This document shows positions 7,425 to 30,900 of a stretch of 64,000 nt of DNA, piece after piece. The position numbers were made by a program, and so were the translations under genes. Source of the DNA: Cydia pomonella (taxonomy: Eukaryota; Arthropoda; Insecta; Lepidoptera; Tortricidae); contig NC_084728.1 in assembly GCF_033807575.1 (NCBI RefSeq), positions 6,957,451-7,021,450 of the forward strand, given 5' to 3'. Position 1 is the stretch's first letter; every line of letters starts with the position of its first letter. The notes below the pieces were generated by a model. That model saw nothing but the letters and a program-made list of their open reading frames with translations, made no database searches and was not told the DNA's origin.

Positions 7425-10160
7425 AATGTTTTCTTACGAATTTATAAATTTCGAATAAGGTCAACTCGGCAAAGACCGGCATACTTTATTTAAAAAGAAC
7501 TTAATTGACAAATTTTAGCTATCCTGTTGCCTGAAAGTAAAATTTTCTGAAATTAGTTGATAAAATATTTCGTTGGTTTCTAATTAAACTTGCCAAATTC
7601 TCATTTAAGGCATCGGATAGTTAATAAACACTCGTTTTTAAAACACGTCGCAATGGACGAACTCAGCGCCAATGTCGGCTAAGATCGTCTAATGGCGAAT
7701 TTACCTACACATAGGCAACCTACGTAATTATAGATGTTTGTACGAGTGCGAACTACAATAACAACTGAATGTAGACTCTAATATGTCAAGAATAGCGTAT
7801 ATTATGGCTAATTTCATGCAAAGTTTCGTTTGTCGGGTAAGACCGGCATACATCGCCATACAGGGGTCGAAAACACGCAGGTAAGTATTAATAAAACAAT
7901 GAGATCAAACATTGAGATCAATACAAATGTATTTTAATCAATACAATTCTTAAGTAAAATACTAAACGAGTATTGACTTAAGTACTCTTAAAAATTGAGG
8001 CCAAGAATACCACAAAAAGTAGCAAATGTATATTGCATTGAAATGGAAGTGATAACATTCATCAGTGAAATAAACTGCTGATTCATATAAACTATTTCGA
8101 GGTAGACAGACACAAAATGCTTAACAGCTGACCAAGGTTGGTCCCTTACTGTTTTCACCTTTAAGATATGGCATGTTTAGTCTCACGATCTTAAATTCCA
8201 TGGCGACTGCTCTATCAAGAATTTTATAAGTATGTCCATTGTCCACGACCTTTTCTTGTCACATTTTGAGCAAGTATACTAGTTAACTATATATTATATA
8301 CTAGTGGCTCTGTGAGCTGTTGACGCGTTAAGTTTAGAAAATGTAAAAATTAAAAATATCATTATCACAGTTAAACTCATAATAGTCATAAGCGCCATAG
8401 ACATTATTGGCGCTTAAGTTCTTTATGAAATTCTACATTTAAAAAAAAATCTAAAATTAAATCGACAAAAAAGTCTATTAAATCTTAAAATCTGGCCACA
8501 AAATTTCACGAGAATCGGTTGAGAGTTGCGACCTGTAGAGGATGCAAAATGCCCGAGTCAAAACGTAGATCTTCGCTAACGCTACGGTCAATAATAAATA
8601 AAAAAAACATATACAGAAAAGGTTGGCAACTTCTGAAAACGGTGAAGACCGGCATATGACGATATTAGCCTCCAAACTTTTGACGGACTTCGACACTACT
8701 ACATTTTGAGGTTAGTTTTTTTCCACCAGAAATATCTTCGTGAAATAACCAGTTTAAGGTTATTGTAATATAATATTCATATAAATACATTAATAAAGAA
8801 TAGACTTACTTGTATCGATCTTAAAAACACTTCAGTTTAATCACTTAAAAAAAATTTTTACGACAGCGTGTTGTACTCCCAATACGAGTTGCCAACCTGA
8901 CTAAACTTGAAAGGCTGGTTTTTCTCTTCATGCTAGAGGTAGCGCCATCTGTGTAAATTTATAAGAACTAGAACTGTTTTATCATTACGTAAATTGTGTT
9001 GCCATCCTCGTAGCTGTACAGAATTTGCTGTAATTCTTGCTAGACGGCCTTCGCCGGCAGACGGTCTTCGCCGAGTTGACCTTATATACATTGAGGTTAG
9101 GGTTAGAATTTCATACTTAATTAAATGTGGTCTACAACTTTCTGGACTCGATATATTTGCGAGGATGCGTATGCATTTCTTCTGCGAATTGATTTCGCGA
9201 ACTAGTGCTTTTTACTTTTCCACTTGTTCCAATTCATGACTACTTATTGATGAGTGTTAAGAGGCTGTCAACACCCAATGCCCTTGAAATTGATGTTACT
9301 TAAACAGTTTTTTAAGAAAGACTATTTGTTTTAGTCAAGTAAGAAAAATATATGTTCATATTAATTATATTTCAAAGACCGTGGTTGTACTCGATACACG
9401 ATTGAACGAAATCGGCTCGATAGATAATAATTGCAAAGATTGGTCTTAAAATCACAATTAAACGGTTTTAAGTCTTTATTGTTTTGACTTATGGGTCTGC
9501 AATTAAAATCGCAATTTCAAAACATTTATATCTAAACCGTGGTCGAGTTAAATATTACACTAATAATCCACTTTTTTTTATTTAAATATTTTTCTTATTA
9601 TTCCCTTGCCCAGGCCCAGTAACATGCGACAGTGCTATCTCATTTACTCCGATACAAATAGACAGTGTGCGCGCTTTAGGTATTGACAGCCTTATAATGT
9701 TAGTTTCCATTAAAATTCGTATTCAACATAAAAACCTACTGTTAATGTAAAAATAATAAATATAAGCATATTTCATATTTTATTACTTACCTCTTGATCA
9801 TTATAACACTTTTACTTTTAATATTGAATATTGAAAAACCCATGGGCGCCGTCAGGATTACTTTCAGGGAGGTGCATTATAAATGGAATAGAAGAATCGA
9901 TGCACTCATTTATTTTTCTTGTGTTAAATAGTTCCGAGTTATGCTATCAAAATCATTGCAGACTCTGTATCTCTTACAAACTCTAATGCTGGTGCAGACG
10001 CAGACGCATAAAAAACAAGTATTTTTTTTTATATTTCTTTCCTGCCAGGGGGGTGCAAGTGCACCCCCTTGCACCCCGCTGCCGGCGCCTATGGAAAAAC
10101 CGTTCTTAATAAGTTGTCTGAATGGAACAGAATAGATGCCGAAACGCCTGTCACTGTCAA
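7425..10160. other. intergenic, no gene seen
   Basis: AT-rich sequence with only short chance frames. AAGACCGGCAT occurs near 7475, 7841 and 8645. A small palindrome AGCGCCAT...ATTGGCGCT lies at 8391-8415. An AGCGCCATCTGT string, common in insect repeats, lies at 8941. I recognise nothing else. Confidence 0.5.
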
Positions 10161-10166
10161 AGCAGA

Positions 10167-10745
10167 AGCGTTTTTAGGGTTCCGTAGCCAAATGGCAAAA
10201 AACGGAACCCTTATAGATTCGTCATGTCCGTCTGTCTGTCCGATTATGTCACCGCCACTTTTTTCCGAAACTATAAGAGCTATACTGTTCAAACTTGGTA
10301 AGTAGATGTATTTTATGAACCGCATTAGGATTTTTACACAAAATAGAAAAGAAACAATAAATTTTGGGGGCTCCCCATACTTCGAACTGAAACTCAAAAA
10401 ATCTTTTTTCATCAAACCCATACGTGTGGGTTATCTATGGATAGGTCTTTAAAAATGATATTGAGGTTTCTAATATCATTTTTTTCTAAACTGAATAGTT
10501 TGCGCGAGAGACACTTCCAAAGTGGTAAAATGTGTCCCCCCCCCCCCCCCCGTAACTTCTAAAATAACAGAATGAAAAATCTAATAAAAATATATGATAT
10601 ACATTACCATGCAAACTTCCACCGAAAATTGGTTTGAACGAGATCTAGTAAGTAGTTTTTTTTTAATACGTCATAAAATATAAAAAAAAATTCTTTCATC
10701 AAACCCATACGTGTGGGGTATCTATGGATAGGTCTTCAAAAATGA
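10167..10745. repeat. fragments of the GGGTTCCGTAG repeat family
   Basis: Contains AGGGTTCCGTAGCC, then CATGTCCGTCTGTCTGTCC, the ends of a dispersed family whose long copies are at 49694-50396 and 59703-60411. A block CAAACCCATACGTGTGGG..ATCTATGGATAGGTCTT occurs twice (10407-10459, 10700-10748). A run of about 18 C lies near 10533-10551. Confidence 0.6.
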
Positions 10746-11256
10746 TATACGTAATTAGAGTGACAAAGAAAAATGCCCGCAATTGACGAACTTCGATTTT
10801 CGCGGTTATAGCCCTGTAGCCTGTAGAGCCTGTAGCTAGTGATCTTGACATTTAATAAAATATGACAACTTAAAACAGCGCTCATTAACCAAAATTCAAT
10901 GGAAAGTTTTCTTTTCGTATTCCTGATATAACAAGAAACACATTTTACTGATATTACCATCTACTTTAATTACAAATAAAATAATTTTATTTATTATTAT
11001 TGCAGAAAATTCTTGTTCAACTGTTCGTCATAAGTCAATAAAAGACTGTTTCTTGACTTTAGTTTTCTGCTCCTGTTTAGGTTTCTGAACGTTCCCCGGA
11101 ATACAAACAATAAGTGCTTCATCTGCCAACAAATTATTAACGAATAATTGTAATAAATTAATTAGTAGTACCTTGAAATAGTTATTGGGCAGAATTTTCT
11201 CCTCTCCTTACTGGTTTTTGTACCCAGTGAGACTTAAATAACTAAATCAGTACAAA

Positions 11257-21752
<10,496 letters not shown>

Positions 21753-21762
21753 TAATAAGATT

Positions 21763-21768
21763 AATAAA
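21763..21768 (+). terminator. poly(A) signal of the RNF113 gene
   Basis: AATAAA lies 11 bases after the TGA stop. The 3' UTR is therefore very short, and the LINE frame begins within about 80 bases. Confidence 0.6.
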
Positions 21769-21839
21769 TTATTTAAAATAACTGGCGTTTTGCTATCGTT
21801 TTGCTGTTGACCTTAACGGTAATAATTCTATTTTAATAT

Positions 21840-23540
21840 TTTAATATTTGTATCACCTATTTGACTCTATCACGGTGGAAGGCATTTCAAACGCTAAGGA
21901 TATTGCGAATATGTTCAAAGAGTATTTTAGCGTAAAGACATCCTGTAGTGGGAATATGGACCTGCAAGTGCCCGACGATAGAACTGGGAATGACCTTCAA
22001 GTTCGCTTTAGTGCGAAAGACATCACTAAAGTTTTAAAGGAAATGAAAAGAGGAAAGTCTCCCGGTCATGACTACTTAAGCATCGAGCATCTGCAGTTTG
22101 CTGGTCCACACTTGCCCAGATGTCTATCGATGCTCTTTAACCTATGTATTAGCCATTCGTATTTGCCCGAAAGTATGATAAAAACGTTAGTAGTTCCTAT
22201 CATCAAAAATAAAACTGGTGATATATCCGATAAAACGAATTACAGGCCTATTTCTCTGGCAACCATTATAGCTAGAGTGTTTGACGGCCTGCATAGTGTG
22301 CAACTGGACAAGTGTTTGCAGATACATGACGCTCAGTTCGGTTTTCGTGCAGGCCTTTCCACAGAGAGCGCAGTCACATGTCTAAAGCAGGCTGTCGAGT
22401 ATTATACAAGAAGAAAAACGCCTATATATGCGTGCTTTTTGGATCTTTCCAAAGCTTTTGATCTTGTCAATTACGACCTACTTTGGAAAAAGCTTGACAA
22501 GGTCAAGTTTCCCAAGGAGCTAACACGTATATTTAGCTGTTGGTACGGTGGCCAGAGAAACAGTGTCCGGTGGGGCAACGTACTTTCGGACGAGTACGGA
22601 TTGCAATGCGGTGTAAGGCAAGGGGGCCTAACCTCCCCGAATTTATTGTATTTATATATTAATGACCTAATCGATGGACTCAGCAGCACGCATGTCGGAT
22701 GCCATGTTGACAGAGTCTGTTTCAATAATATAAGTTATGCGGATGATATGGTGTTGCTGAGCCCGTCGATAGGGGGATTAATAATTCTTATCGACATTTG
22801 CGAATCGTACGCCCGTGACCATAAGTTAAAATACAATGCGCTCAAAAGCGAATATATGGTTTTTAAAGCGGGAACCAAAAGCCCAACGTATGTCCCTCCC
22901 ATTCTTCTTGATGGACAGGAACTAAATAGGGTGAGGTCTTTTAAATATCTTGGACATTTGGTTACCGAAGATCTGCGTGATGTTGCAGACATTGAGAGGG
23001 AACGCAGAGCTTTAGCGATGAGAGCAAACATGATTGCGCGCAGGTTCAGCCGATGTACAGCCCAAGTAAAGATAACCTTATTTAAAGCGTACTGTACATC
23101 GCTGTACACATGTAGCCTATGGACAAGGTACACCCAGCGATCGCTAAATGCTCTGCGGGTCCAATACAACGGTGCCTTTAGGGTGCTGTTGCGGCTGCCG
23201 CGATACTGTAGCGCGTCCGGGATGTTTGCGGATGCGAGCGTGGACGGTTTCCACGCCACGCTCCGCAAGCGTTGCGCCGCGATGCTTAGCAGGGTGCGTG
23301 ACAGCCGCCACAGCCTCCTGGCCACAGTGGCAAATAGATGGGACAGTGGCCTTTTGAGGCACTGGTCCTCCCTGCATGTCAGTTTTAATAGGAAATTTAA
23401 ATTTAATGTAATGTTAGTTATTATTTGTTAATATTTAATTTTAATTTTTATTTATTTAAGTCTAATAGTATTTAATTTATAAATTATGGATTGTCAATTG
23501 TCTGAAATAAATGAATTTTATTTTATTTTATTTATTATTA
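21840..23540 (+). mobile_element. 5'-truncated non-LTR retrotransposon (LINE) with long RT frame
   Basis: A 527-codon open frame (21848-23431) carries a non-LTR reverse transcriptase: YRPISLATIIARVFD, QFGFRAGLST, ACFLDLSKAFDLV, GVRQGG, and the catalytic SYADD at about residues 298-302. It is followed by the thumb and C-terminal region (RSFKYLGHLVT) and ends in MLVIIC. The endonuclease and any ORF1 are absent. The 3' UTR is short, with a TTTTA-rich tail that holds the hAT insertion. I place it in the Jockey/CR1/I group without a firm clade. The tail begins only about 90 bases after the RNF113 stop. Confidence 0.85.
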
Positions 23541-24179
23541 GCAGACCTCGGACAGAGTGAGCCATTTTTACGTCATTAATGTCAAGTGTAGATGTTAATA
23601 TAGATATGCCTCAAGATGAAATATTAAAAAGAATTCATGAATAATAATTAAACAAAAATGACAGTGCATTATGTACAAAACGAGTAAGTATTATTTATTT
23701 ATTCAAATTTTTCTTTGTTATTGGTTATTGTAATAAAGAACTATATTTTTTTCTAGATTTTCAATTTTCAACGCACTTCTTCTTGAGTTTAATATCCACT
23801 TATAGATGGAAAAAGACCTTTCTACTTCCACTGAAGTGAGCGGAGTGAAGTTGTACATTAAAATACCGTCCACATCTGTTCCTTCCGAAATTTTTTCAGC
23901 ATAGTCCCTAAACAGATCTAAGTCTGGGTTTCTAGCTATGACGTCTTCTAATTTCTGACTGACAGAAGCAGACGAAGACCAGCTTATAAAATAATATGCT
24001 TATCATTTAAAGAGGCTTGCTATACAATTAATTTGTTTTGCTAGTTATGTAAAGATCTAAATAGAATAATTTAATTCGTTATTCAATTACATCACATCTG
24101 CCATTGAATGACTACGTAGGTATGTCCATATTATGCAAACTCTTAAAACAGCTCACCCTGTCCGAGGTCTGATTATTAG
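23534..24179. mobile_element. hAT element, internally deleted, with 8-bp target duplication ATTATTAG
   Basis: Element 23542-24171 (630 bp). The terminal repeats are CAGACCTCGGACAGAGTGAG and its complement with one mismatch. ATTATTAG lies at 23534-23541 and again at 24172-24179. A CAG-type end with an 8-bp duplication is typical of hAT. It carries a transposase remnant (next entry). It landed in the tail of the LINE at 21840-23540, so it is younger than that LINE. Confidence 0.93.
23757..23987 (-). pseudogene. hAT transposase C-terminal (dimerisation domain) remnant
   Basis: The minus-strand frame reads SQKLEDVIARNPDLDLFRDY ... TSVEVERSFSIYKWILNSRR. The VEVERSFS block matches the (V/A)xxERxFS signature of the hAT C-terminal dimerisation domain. 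It has no start, no catalytic N-terminal part and is about 75 codons, so it is a remnant. Confidence 0.75.
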
Positions 24180-24324
24180 ACTACCTATTTAAATTAAATT
24201 TATGGTACTTCCTCTTTGAAGTCGGTAAGAATGGTAGGCAGTTTTTTGCAACCATTTCTATTGATAAAATGTACGTAAAATAGCTTTCGTGGACACTAAT
24301 GATATTTAATTTTGCATTCTATAT

Positions 24325-24470
24325 TAACCCCCTTATTCATACACGTCTACTAAAGTTGACAAGCCGCTAATAATTGTTTGTCCCTTTCCGACGTATTGTT
24401 ATGATGGAAAGGGACAAACGATTGTTAGCGGCTGGTCAACTTTAGTAGACGTTTATGAATAAGGGGGTTA
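24325..24470. mobile_element. 146-bp palindromic MITE
   Basis: TAACCCCCTTATTCATA at the left is mirrored by TATGAATAAGGGGGTTA at the right. Further arms (ACGTCTACTAAAGTTGAC and its complement; TTTGTCCCTTTCC and its complement) make nearly the whole element fold. Confidence 0.85.
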
Positions 24471-24479
24471 GAGTATACG

Positions 24480-24910
24480 GTCTAATATTGAGATCACATT
24501 TTAAATTGAATTTAGAATAAAGGTGCTATTTATGAAAATAAAATTCAAAACAAAAAACGTCGGTAAATAAAGGTAATAAAATAAATTCGCTATATACGGT
24601 TATAAATGTAATTTAATACATAATTATTCTTCTAGTTTAAAACAAATAAAATATAATATCAGTCCAGTCAAGAAGCATTTCATCAGAGCATTTCAATTAA
24701 ATATGTAGGTAAATTAGAGCAGAAAATTCGTTCCAAAAAATTGCAAAAAAATGTCTAAAAATTCGGTCACCATTCTTATCACACTCAGACAAGAGTTAAG
24801 GCGGTAATTGACAGTCATTGTCTAAACATCAACTATACAATAATTACATTAATTTCGACAAGTTGTCAGCCTTAACCAGACATCTTAACTGAATGGTAAA
24901 GCTTCAAGAA
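24480..24910. other. intergenic region downstream of the chitin-binding gene
   Basis: AT-rich with no gene. It should contain the 3' UTR and poly(A) site of the minus-strand gene ending at 24911, but I see no plain AATAAA on that strand here. Confidence 0.4.
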
Positions 24911-27900
24911 TCACTTCTGTCCAAGATATAATTTTCTGATAGTCTTATCAACCTTGTTCCAAGGCAGGAATAATTTCAAACCTTCTTTTTCTGGAGTACT
25001 TTGGATATCATTTCTCACACAGCCAGCGTTGCAGATGAAATCGCAAGTCTGAGTCTGTACGTTGAAATGTAGACCTTCAGAGCATGCGCCTAAGACCGCA
25101 TTTTCTCCGTCACAGCGCCAGAATTTGTCGCAATCATGTTCGTGAGCCCATGCGGGGACATTGCAAGAAGTCTTACATTTGTCAGATTCTTCTTGACTGC
25201 CGTTCTCAGCGCTATCACCAGATCCGCTTTCTTTGCTGTTATTTTCATTACTGGTTTCTTGGCTTCCGTTTTCGGCGCTGTCACCAGATCCTTCTTCGCT
25301 ACCTGCGTTGGCACATCCAGCATTTTCCGGCCGGTCGCACACCTGAGAAAAAGTTAATAACGCTAGTCTTTAAAATTTCGGTTTTATAGATTGAAATTAA
25401 TGAATGCTTCAGCATAAGAGCCATCTATACTTTGTGGACCATCTACTGAGCATGTAGACAGTGGTTGGATACCGATTTGTTTCTATAAAACTGTATTAAT
25501 TGTTGTGTCCTACTGACGGGCCAGAGACAGAATGACATTAAATAAGTTTTTGGCAAAAATTTCATTTTTGGTACAAGCTTTTGTCGCTGACTGTACTTTT
25601 CTTTCCACATGCAACTAATTCTAGTTCAATTCTAAAAAAATAGTGCAATTCTAAAAACCCTAAACACAATTAGGTTGCGTTGTTTTATCACAGAGTTCCC
25701 ATGGCCACCTCCTGACCATCATCAGATCATCTCGATGGTACCATAATATTGCATTGTCACCCGACTTACATATGTATGCACATTTTTAGGTTCAACCGGG
25801 ACGTGGGTCAAATTTAACTTGCAAGATTTGACGCGTACAAACATACATAGTTACATACATAGGTACAGTGTAAGTTAAATAAAAGCTTGTAAAAATAGTT
25901 GAACTATGTTTAACTAAACAAAAACATTAATGGAAACAATAAAGACCCGTTTGTGTTATATAAGGATTACGAATTCTTTCACGTCCGTTATTCAAAGCAG
26001 TTAAAAAATACCTGTTGTTCAAGTTACCTGTAAAGATGGGTTGAAATGAGTGCCAGGGCTGCAATCCCTCTCGACCTTCTCTCCAAAGACGCAGTAGTAG
26101 AACTTGGTACAGTCATTTTCATGAGGCAACAGTTGATGGACATCGAAGTCAGCTGGGCATCCGTTAGGCAACAGTTCTATTTCTGGTGCTTCAGTAGGCA
26201 AAGTTATAGGTTCAGGGGTGGTGGCATCAGTTTCAGGGGCAGCGGTAGTAGTGGTTTCTTCGCTACTGTTGTTAGTTTCCTCATCGCTACGGTTTTCATT
26301 GCTGTCTCCACTTCCCTCACTGCTTTCTTGGCTTCCAGTCTCGGAACTGGAACCAGGTCCACTTTCTTGGCTGCCGGCGTTGGCACATCCAGCGTTTTCT
26401 GGCCAGTCGCACACCTGAAAAAAATATTAATTAACACAGTCTTTCAGATTTTAGTGATATATATAAGGATTTTGAATAATTTTAACTCGATTATTATATA
26501 CAATTAAACGCCATTTCGTAGTTACCTGTAAAGTGGGATTGAAATGAGTGTCAGGGCCACAATCTCTCTCAACCTTTTCTCCAAACAAACAGTAGTAGAA
26601 CTTGCTACAGTCACTTTCATGAGGCAACAGTTGATGGATATCGAAATCAGCAGGGCATCCGTTAGGCAACAGTTCTAATTCTGGTGCTTCAGTAGGCAAA
26701 GTTATAGGTTCAGGGGTGGTGGCATCAGTTTCAGGAGCAGCGGTAGTAGTGGTTTCTTCGCTACTGTTGCCAGTCTCTTCATTGCTACCATTTTCATTGC
26801 CGTCTCCACTTCCCTCACTGCTTTCTTGGCTTCCATTCTCGGCGCTGTCACCAGAATCGCTTTCTTGGCTACCGGCGTTGGCACATTCAGCGTTTTCTGG
26901 CCAGTCGCACACCTGAGAAAATATTGATCATATTAAATGGAAGGTGTTTCAATATTTGTTTATATAGAACTGTATGTGTCTTGGACGGGGATAGAATGTC
27001 TACAAAAATAGTTGAAACTGTGATTTAGGTACGAAGCAAAAAACAAAGTAATCTGAATGAAATTTTTGTGGTTTTGACGGGTTTTTAATCATTTTAACTC
27101 AATTATTCTATGCGATGAAACGCCATTTCGTAGCTCAAGTTACCTGTAAAGTGGGATTGAAATGAGTGTCAGGGTCACAGTCTCTCTCGACCTTTTCTCC
27201 AAACACACAGTAGTAGAACTTGCTACAGTCACTTTCATGAGGCAACAGTTGATGAACATCGAAATCAGCAGGGCATCCGTTAGGCAGCAGTTCTATTTCT
27301 GGTGCTTCAGTAGGCAAAGTTGTGGGTGCAGGGGTAGTGGGATCAGTTTCAGGAGCAGCAGTAGTAGTGGTTTCTTCTCTACTGTTATCAGTTTCTTCAC
27401 TGTTGTCATTTTCATTGCTGGTGCCGTTTTCCTCACTGGTTTCTTGGCTGTTTCCGTTCTCAGCACTTCCTGCAGATTCGTTTTCGTTGCTGCCGGCGCT
27501 GGAACACCCAGCGTCTTCTGGTCTGACGCACACCTGAGGAAAAATGTGTTTAAAATCATAGTTTTATAGAGAGATTTACATATCGCGAATATATCAGCAT
27601 ATCAGGTACTCCATGAGCCATATCCTGATTAATCAGTAAGTGCTTCAAATTTTATTTTCTAAAACAAAACTACTGAATACTGGCTGACGGTAAGTATAGA
27701 TGGACAACAAACAAAAGTTAAATCGTATCTTAAGAAACAGGAAACTAGGTAATATTAATATATTTTTGCTGGATTTAAGAATATTAAATTCATCCACCTC
27801 ACTGTTTGACATTTTGTACTTCAAGTTACCTGTAAAGTGGGGCTGAAATGTGTCTCGGGGCCACAATCTCTCTCGACCTTCTCTCCAAACACGCAGTAGT

Positions 27901-30900
27901 AGAACTTGGCACAATCGCTTTCATGAGGCAATAGTTGATGAACATCGAAATCCGAAGGACATCCGTTGGGTAGGATGGGGCCTACTACTTCTTCAGAGGT
28001 GGACTTTTCTTCACTCGATGACTCAACGCTAGAGCCGGCTTTGCCCACACACAAAACGTTTTCGGGTACGTCGCAAACCTAAAATATTTATTATGTATGA
28101 TTTTTACACGGTATAATTTAGAGAATAACATGAATTAAGTTTTTAATAAGATTGCTGTTGCTTTTGAACCATTTTGTGTTCTACGGACCTGTTTTCAATA
28201 TATGAAATCTTAAAATGAAAATGTGTTCCCTGCCAGTTAACGAGGTCATATTAACCGATAGAACAAAATATATAGTGTATCTATCTGTGGTCAATACAAG
28301 AAAACAGACATTCATTCTAAAGTTTTCCGGTGTACTTTCACTTTAGTATCATCTATGTCAATTCATTTTTTAAAGCACGGCTTTGGTTGCAATTTAGTAT
28401 TATTGCATTTTATGGTTATAAGTAACTAAATGAAACGGGCATCAAAACGAGTTTTCTATGTTTTTCCTAAATGTATTTGGATTTATACAAATGCTTAAAA
28501 AAATCGTTGATCGTCAACTAATGAAGTGTGACGAAGCGAAGCTTGTTGCAGAAATTATAGCTTGTGTTAGTTTTTATTGTAAAATAAAGCCAGAATGATG
28601 ATTTTGGGGATTACATTTTGTGCAATGACGACCTTTGTGTTTGATTATGAATAGATTTAATTAATATTTATTTCGAAATGTAACATTTAAGTATTTCGAA
28701 GTTAAAATTACCTGTTCAGTAGGGCTGAAATGAGTTCCAGGGGCACAGTCCCTCTCAACCTTTTCTCCAAACACGCAGTAGTAGAATTTGCTACATTCAT
28801 ATTCGTGCGGCAAGAGCTTGTGAACATCGAAGTCAGCAGGGCATCCGTTGGGCAAAATGCCACTTTCTTCGTTACTTCCGTTGTTTTCATTGCTATTTCC
28901 GTTGCTTTCATTGCCGTTTCCATTGTCCTCGTTGCTATCGCTGTTTCCATTCTCAGCGCTTCCACTTCCTTCGTTTTCACCGCTGCCGGCGTTGGCACAA
29001 CCAGCATTTTCTGGCCTGTCGCATACCTAAGAAAATTAAATTATGAAAGTTTTTAAAAATCTTGGTTTTATAGATTGTATGCATACGAGTATAAAGTACT
29101 TTATATGCATTATCTACTCAAGCAAGTAAAAAGAGTTTCAAACATTTGTTTCTATAAACTGAATGACAACCGTAAAGCACTAGGTACGGAACAAAAATAA
29201 AGTAATATTAAAGATTTTTGTGAGATTAAGGATTTCGAAGTTCAAGTTACCTGTAAAGTAGGGTTAAAATGTGTCTCAGGGGCACAATCCCTCTCGACCT
29301 TCTCTCCAAACACACAGTAGTAGAACTTGGTACAGTCACTTTCATGAGGCAACAGTTGATGGACATCGAAGTCAGCAGGGCATCCGTTAGGCAGCAGTTC
29401 TATTTCTGGTGCTTCAGTAGGCAAAGTTATGGGTGCAAGAGTGGTCGGGTCAGTTTCAGGGACAGCGGTAGTAGTGGTTTCTTCGCTACTGTTGTTAGTT
29501 TCTTCACTGTTACCATTTTCATTGCTGGCTCCACTTTCCTCACTGGTTTCTTGGCTGTTTCCATTTTCGGCGCTTCCAGTAGATTCGTTTTCATTGCTGC
29601 CGGCGTTGGCACATCCAGCATTTTGTGGCCAGTCGCACACCTTAGAAAATATTAATTAGAAGGACACAGTCTTTCAAATGTTTTATGTAGATTGAAATTA
29701 AGCGAATATATCAGCATAAAAGGTACTTTATGTAGAAAGTGTTTTAATATTTGTTTCTATAAAACTATAATATGGTTGTGTCCTGATTGATGGAACAGAA
29801 TGTAACAACAAAAAACAGTTGAAACTGTGTTTTACGAAACGAAAAACACGAAACAAAAGACATAAATGAGATTTTATTCTATGCAGTTAAACACCATTGC
29901 GTACGAGTAGTTAAAGTTACCTGTAAAGTAGGGTTGAAATGAGTGCCAGAGTCACAATTTCTCTCAAGCTTTTGTCCAAACACACAGTAGTAGAACTTGG
30001 TACAGTCACTTTCATGAGGCAACAGTTGATGAATATCGAAGTCAGCAGGGCATCCGTTATCTAGGATGTCAGTTTCTTCACTATTTCCATTGTTTTCATT
30101 GCTGTTTCCATTGTTCTCGTTGCTACTGCTGTTTCCATTCTCAGCGCTTTCATTAGATTCGTTTTCACCGCTCCCGGCGTTGGCGCATACGACGTTTTCT
30201 GGTCTGTCGCATACCTGTGGAACGGTTGATAAATGCTTGTTATAACAACGAAGGAATTGATTAATGATATTTTTATCTGAGCATTTGTCTTGAAGAGGCT
30301 ACGTTGGACAATGATAGTTCGAAAGTTTACATAAAAATGGAATATAAAAGGTGGTATAAAACAACCGGTGTTTTACTGCATTTATAAAATAGATTTACCT
30401 ACTCTTATAAATCATTGTGTTTTAATTTGTTGGATTGATGAAGTCAAGTTTATATCGTAGAATAAATACGTAAAATAATTATTTTTGGAGCTTTGTTTTG
30501 TAATAAGGAAATATCCGATTTATGACAATATTTTTATCGTGTGTGTAGTGTTGTAGGTAGATACAAGTACTATTGTTTCACACGCGTAGTGACAGCTTCA
30601 AGGAACTACTTTACTATATCAAACATTAATCTCATAATCTTGCTGCTAATGCGAGCTAATCCGATGGATGCCCGATAACTTAATCGTTGGTTGAAATGCG
30701 TTGTTTATTGTCTTCCTATTTACGCAAAGTTAGAAAGTTATTCTGACGTGATATAAAGGTAGTTATTTTAACGACTGGTCTGGCCTAGTGGGTAAGACCC
30801 TGTATACTCGTATGAAGCCGAATCCCGGAAGGGAGAGAGGAGAGGAGAGGAGAAGGGCGTAGCCAGCCAGTGAACTAGTGGGGGTCAAGTTGATATCACT

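Noticed and set aside
10089..10421. 110-codon minus-strand frame
   Set aside because: It lies across the GGGTTCC repeat family, whose copies elsewhere are not open in this frame.
26046..29655. Several plus-strand frames of 100-150 codons across the chitin-binding exons
   Set aside because: They are mirror frames of the repeated minus-strand exons, arising from the same codon bias, with no conserved motif.
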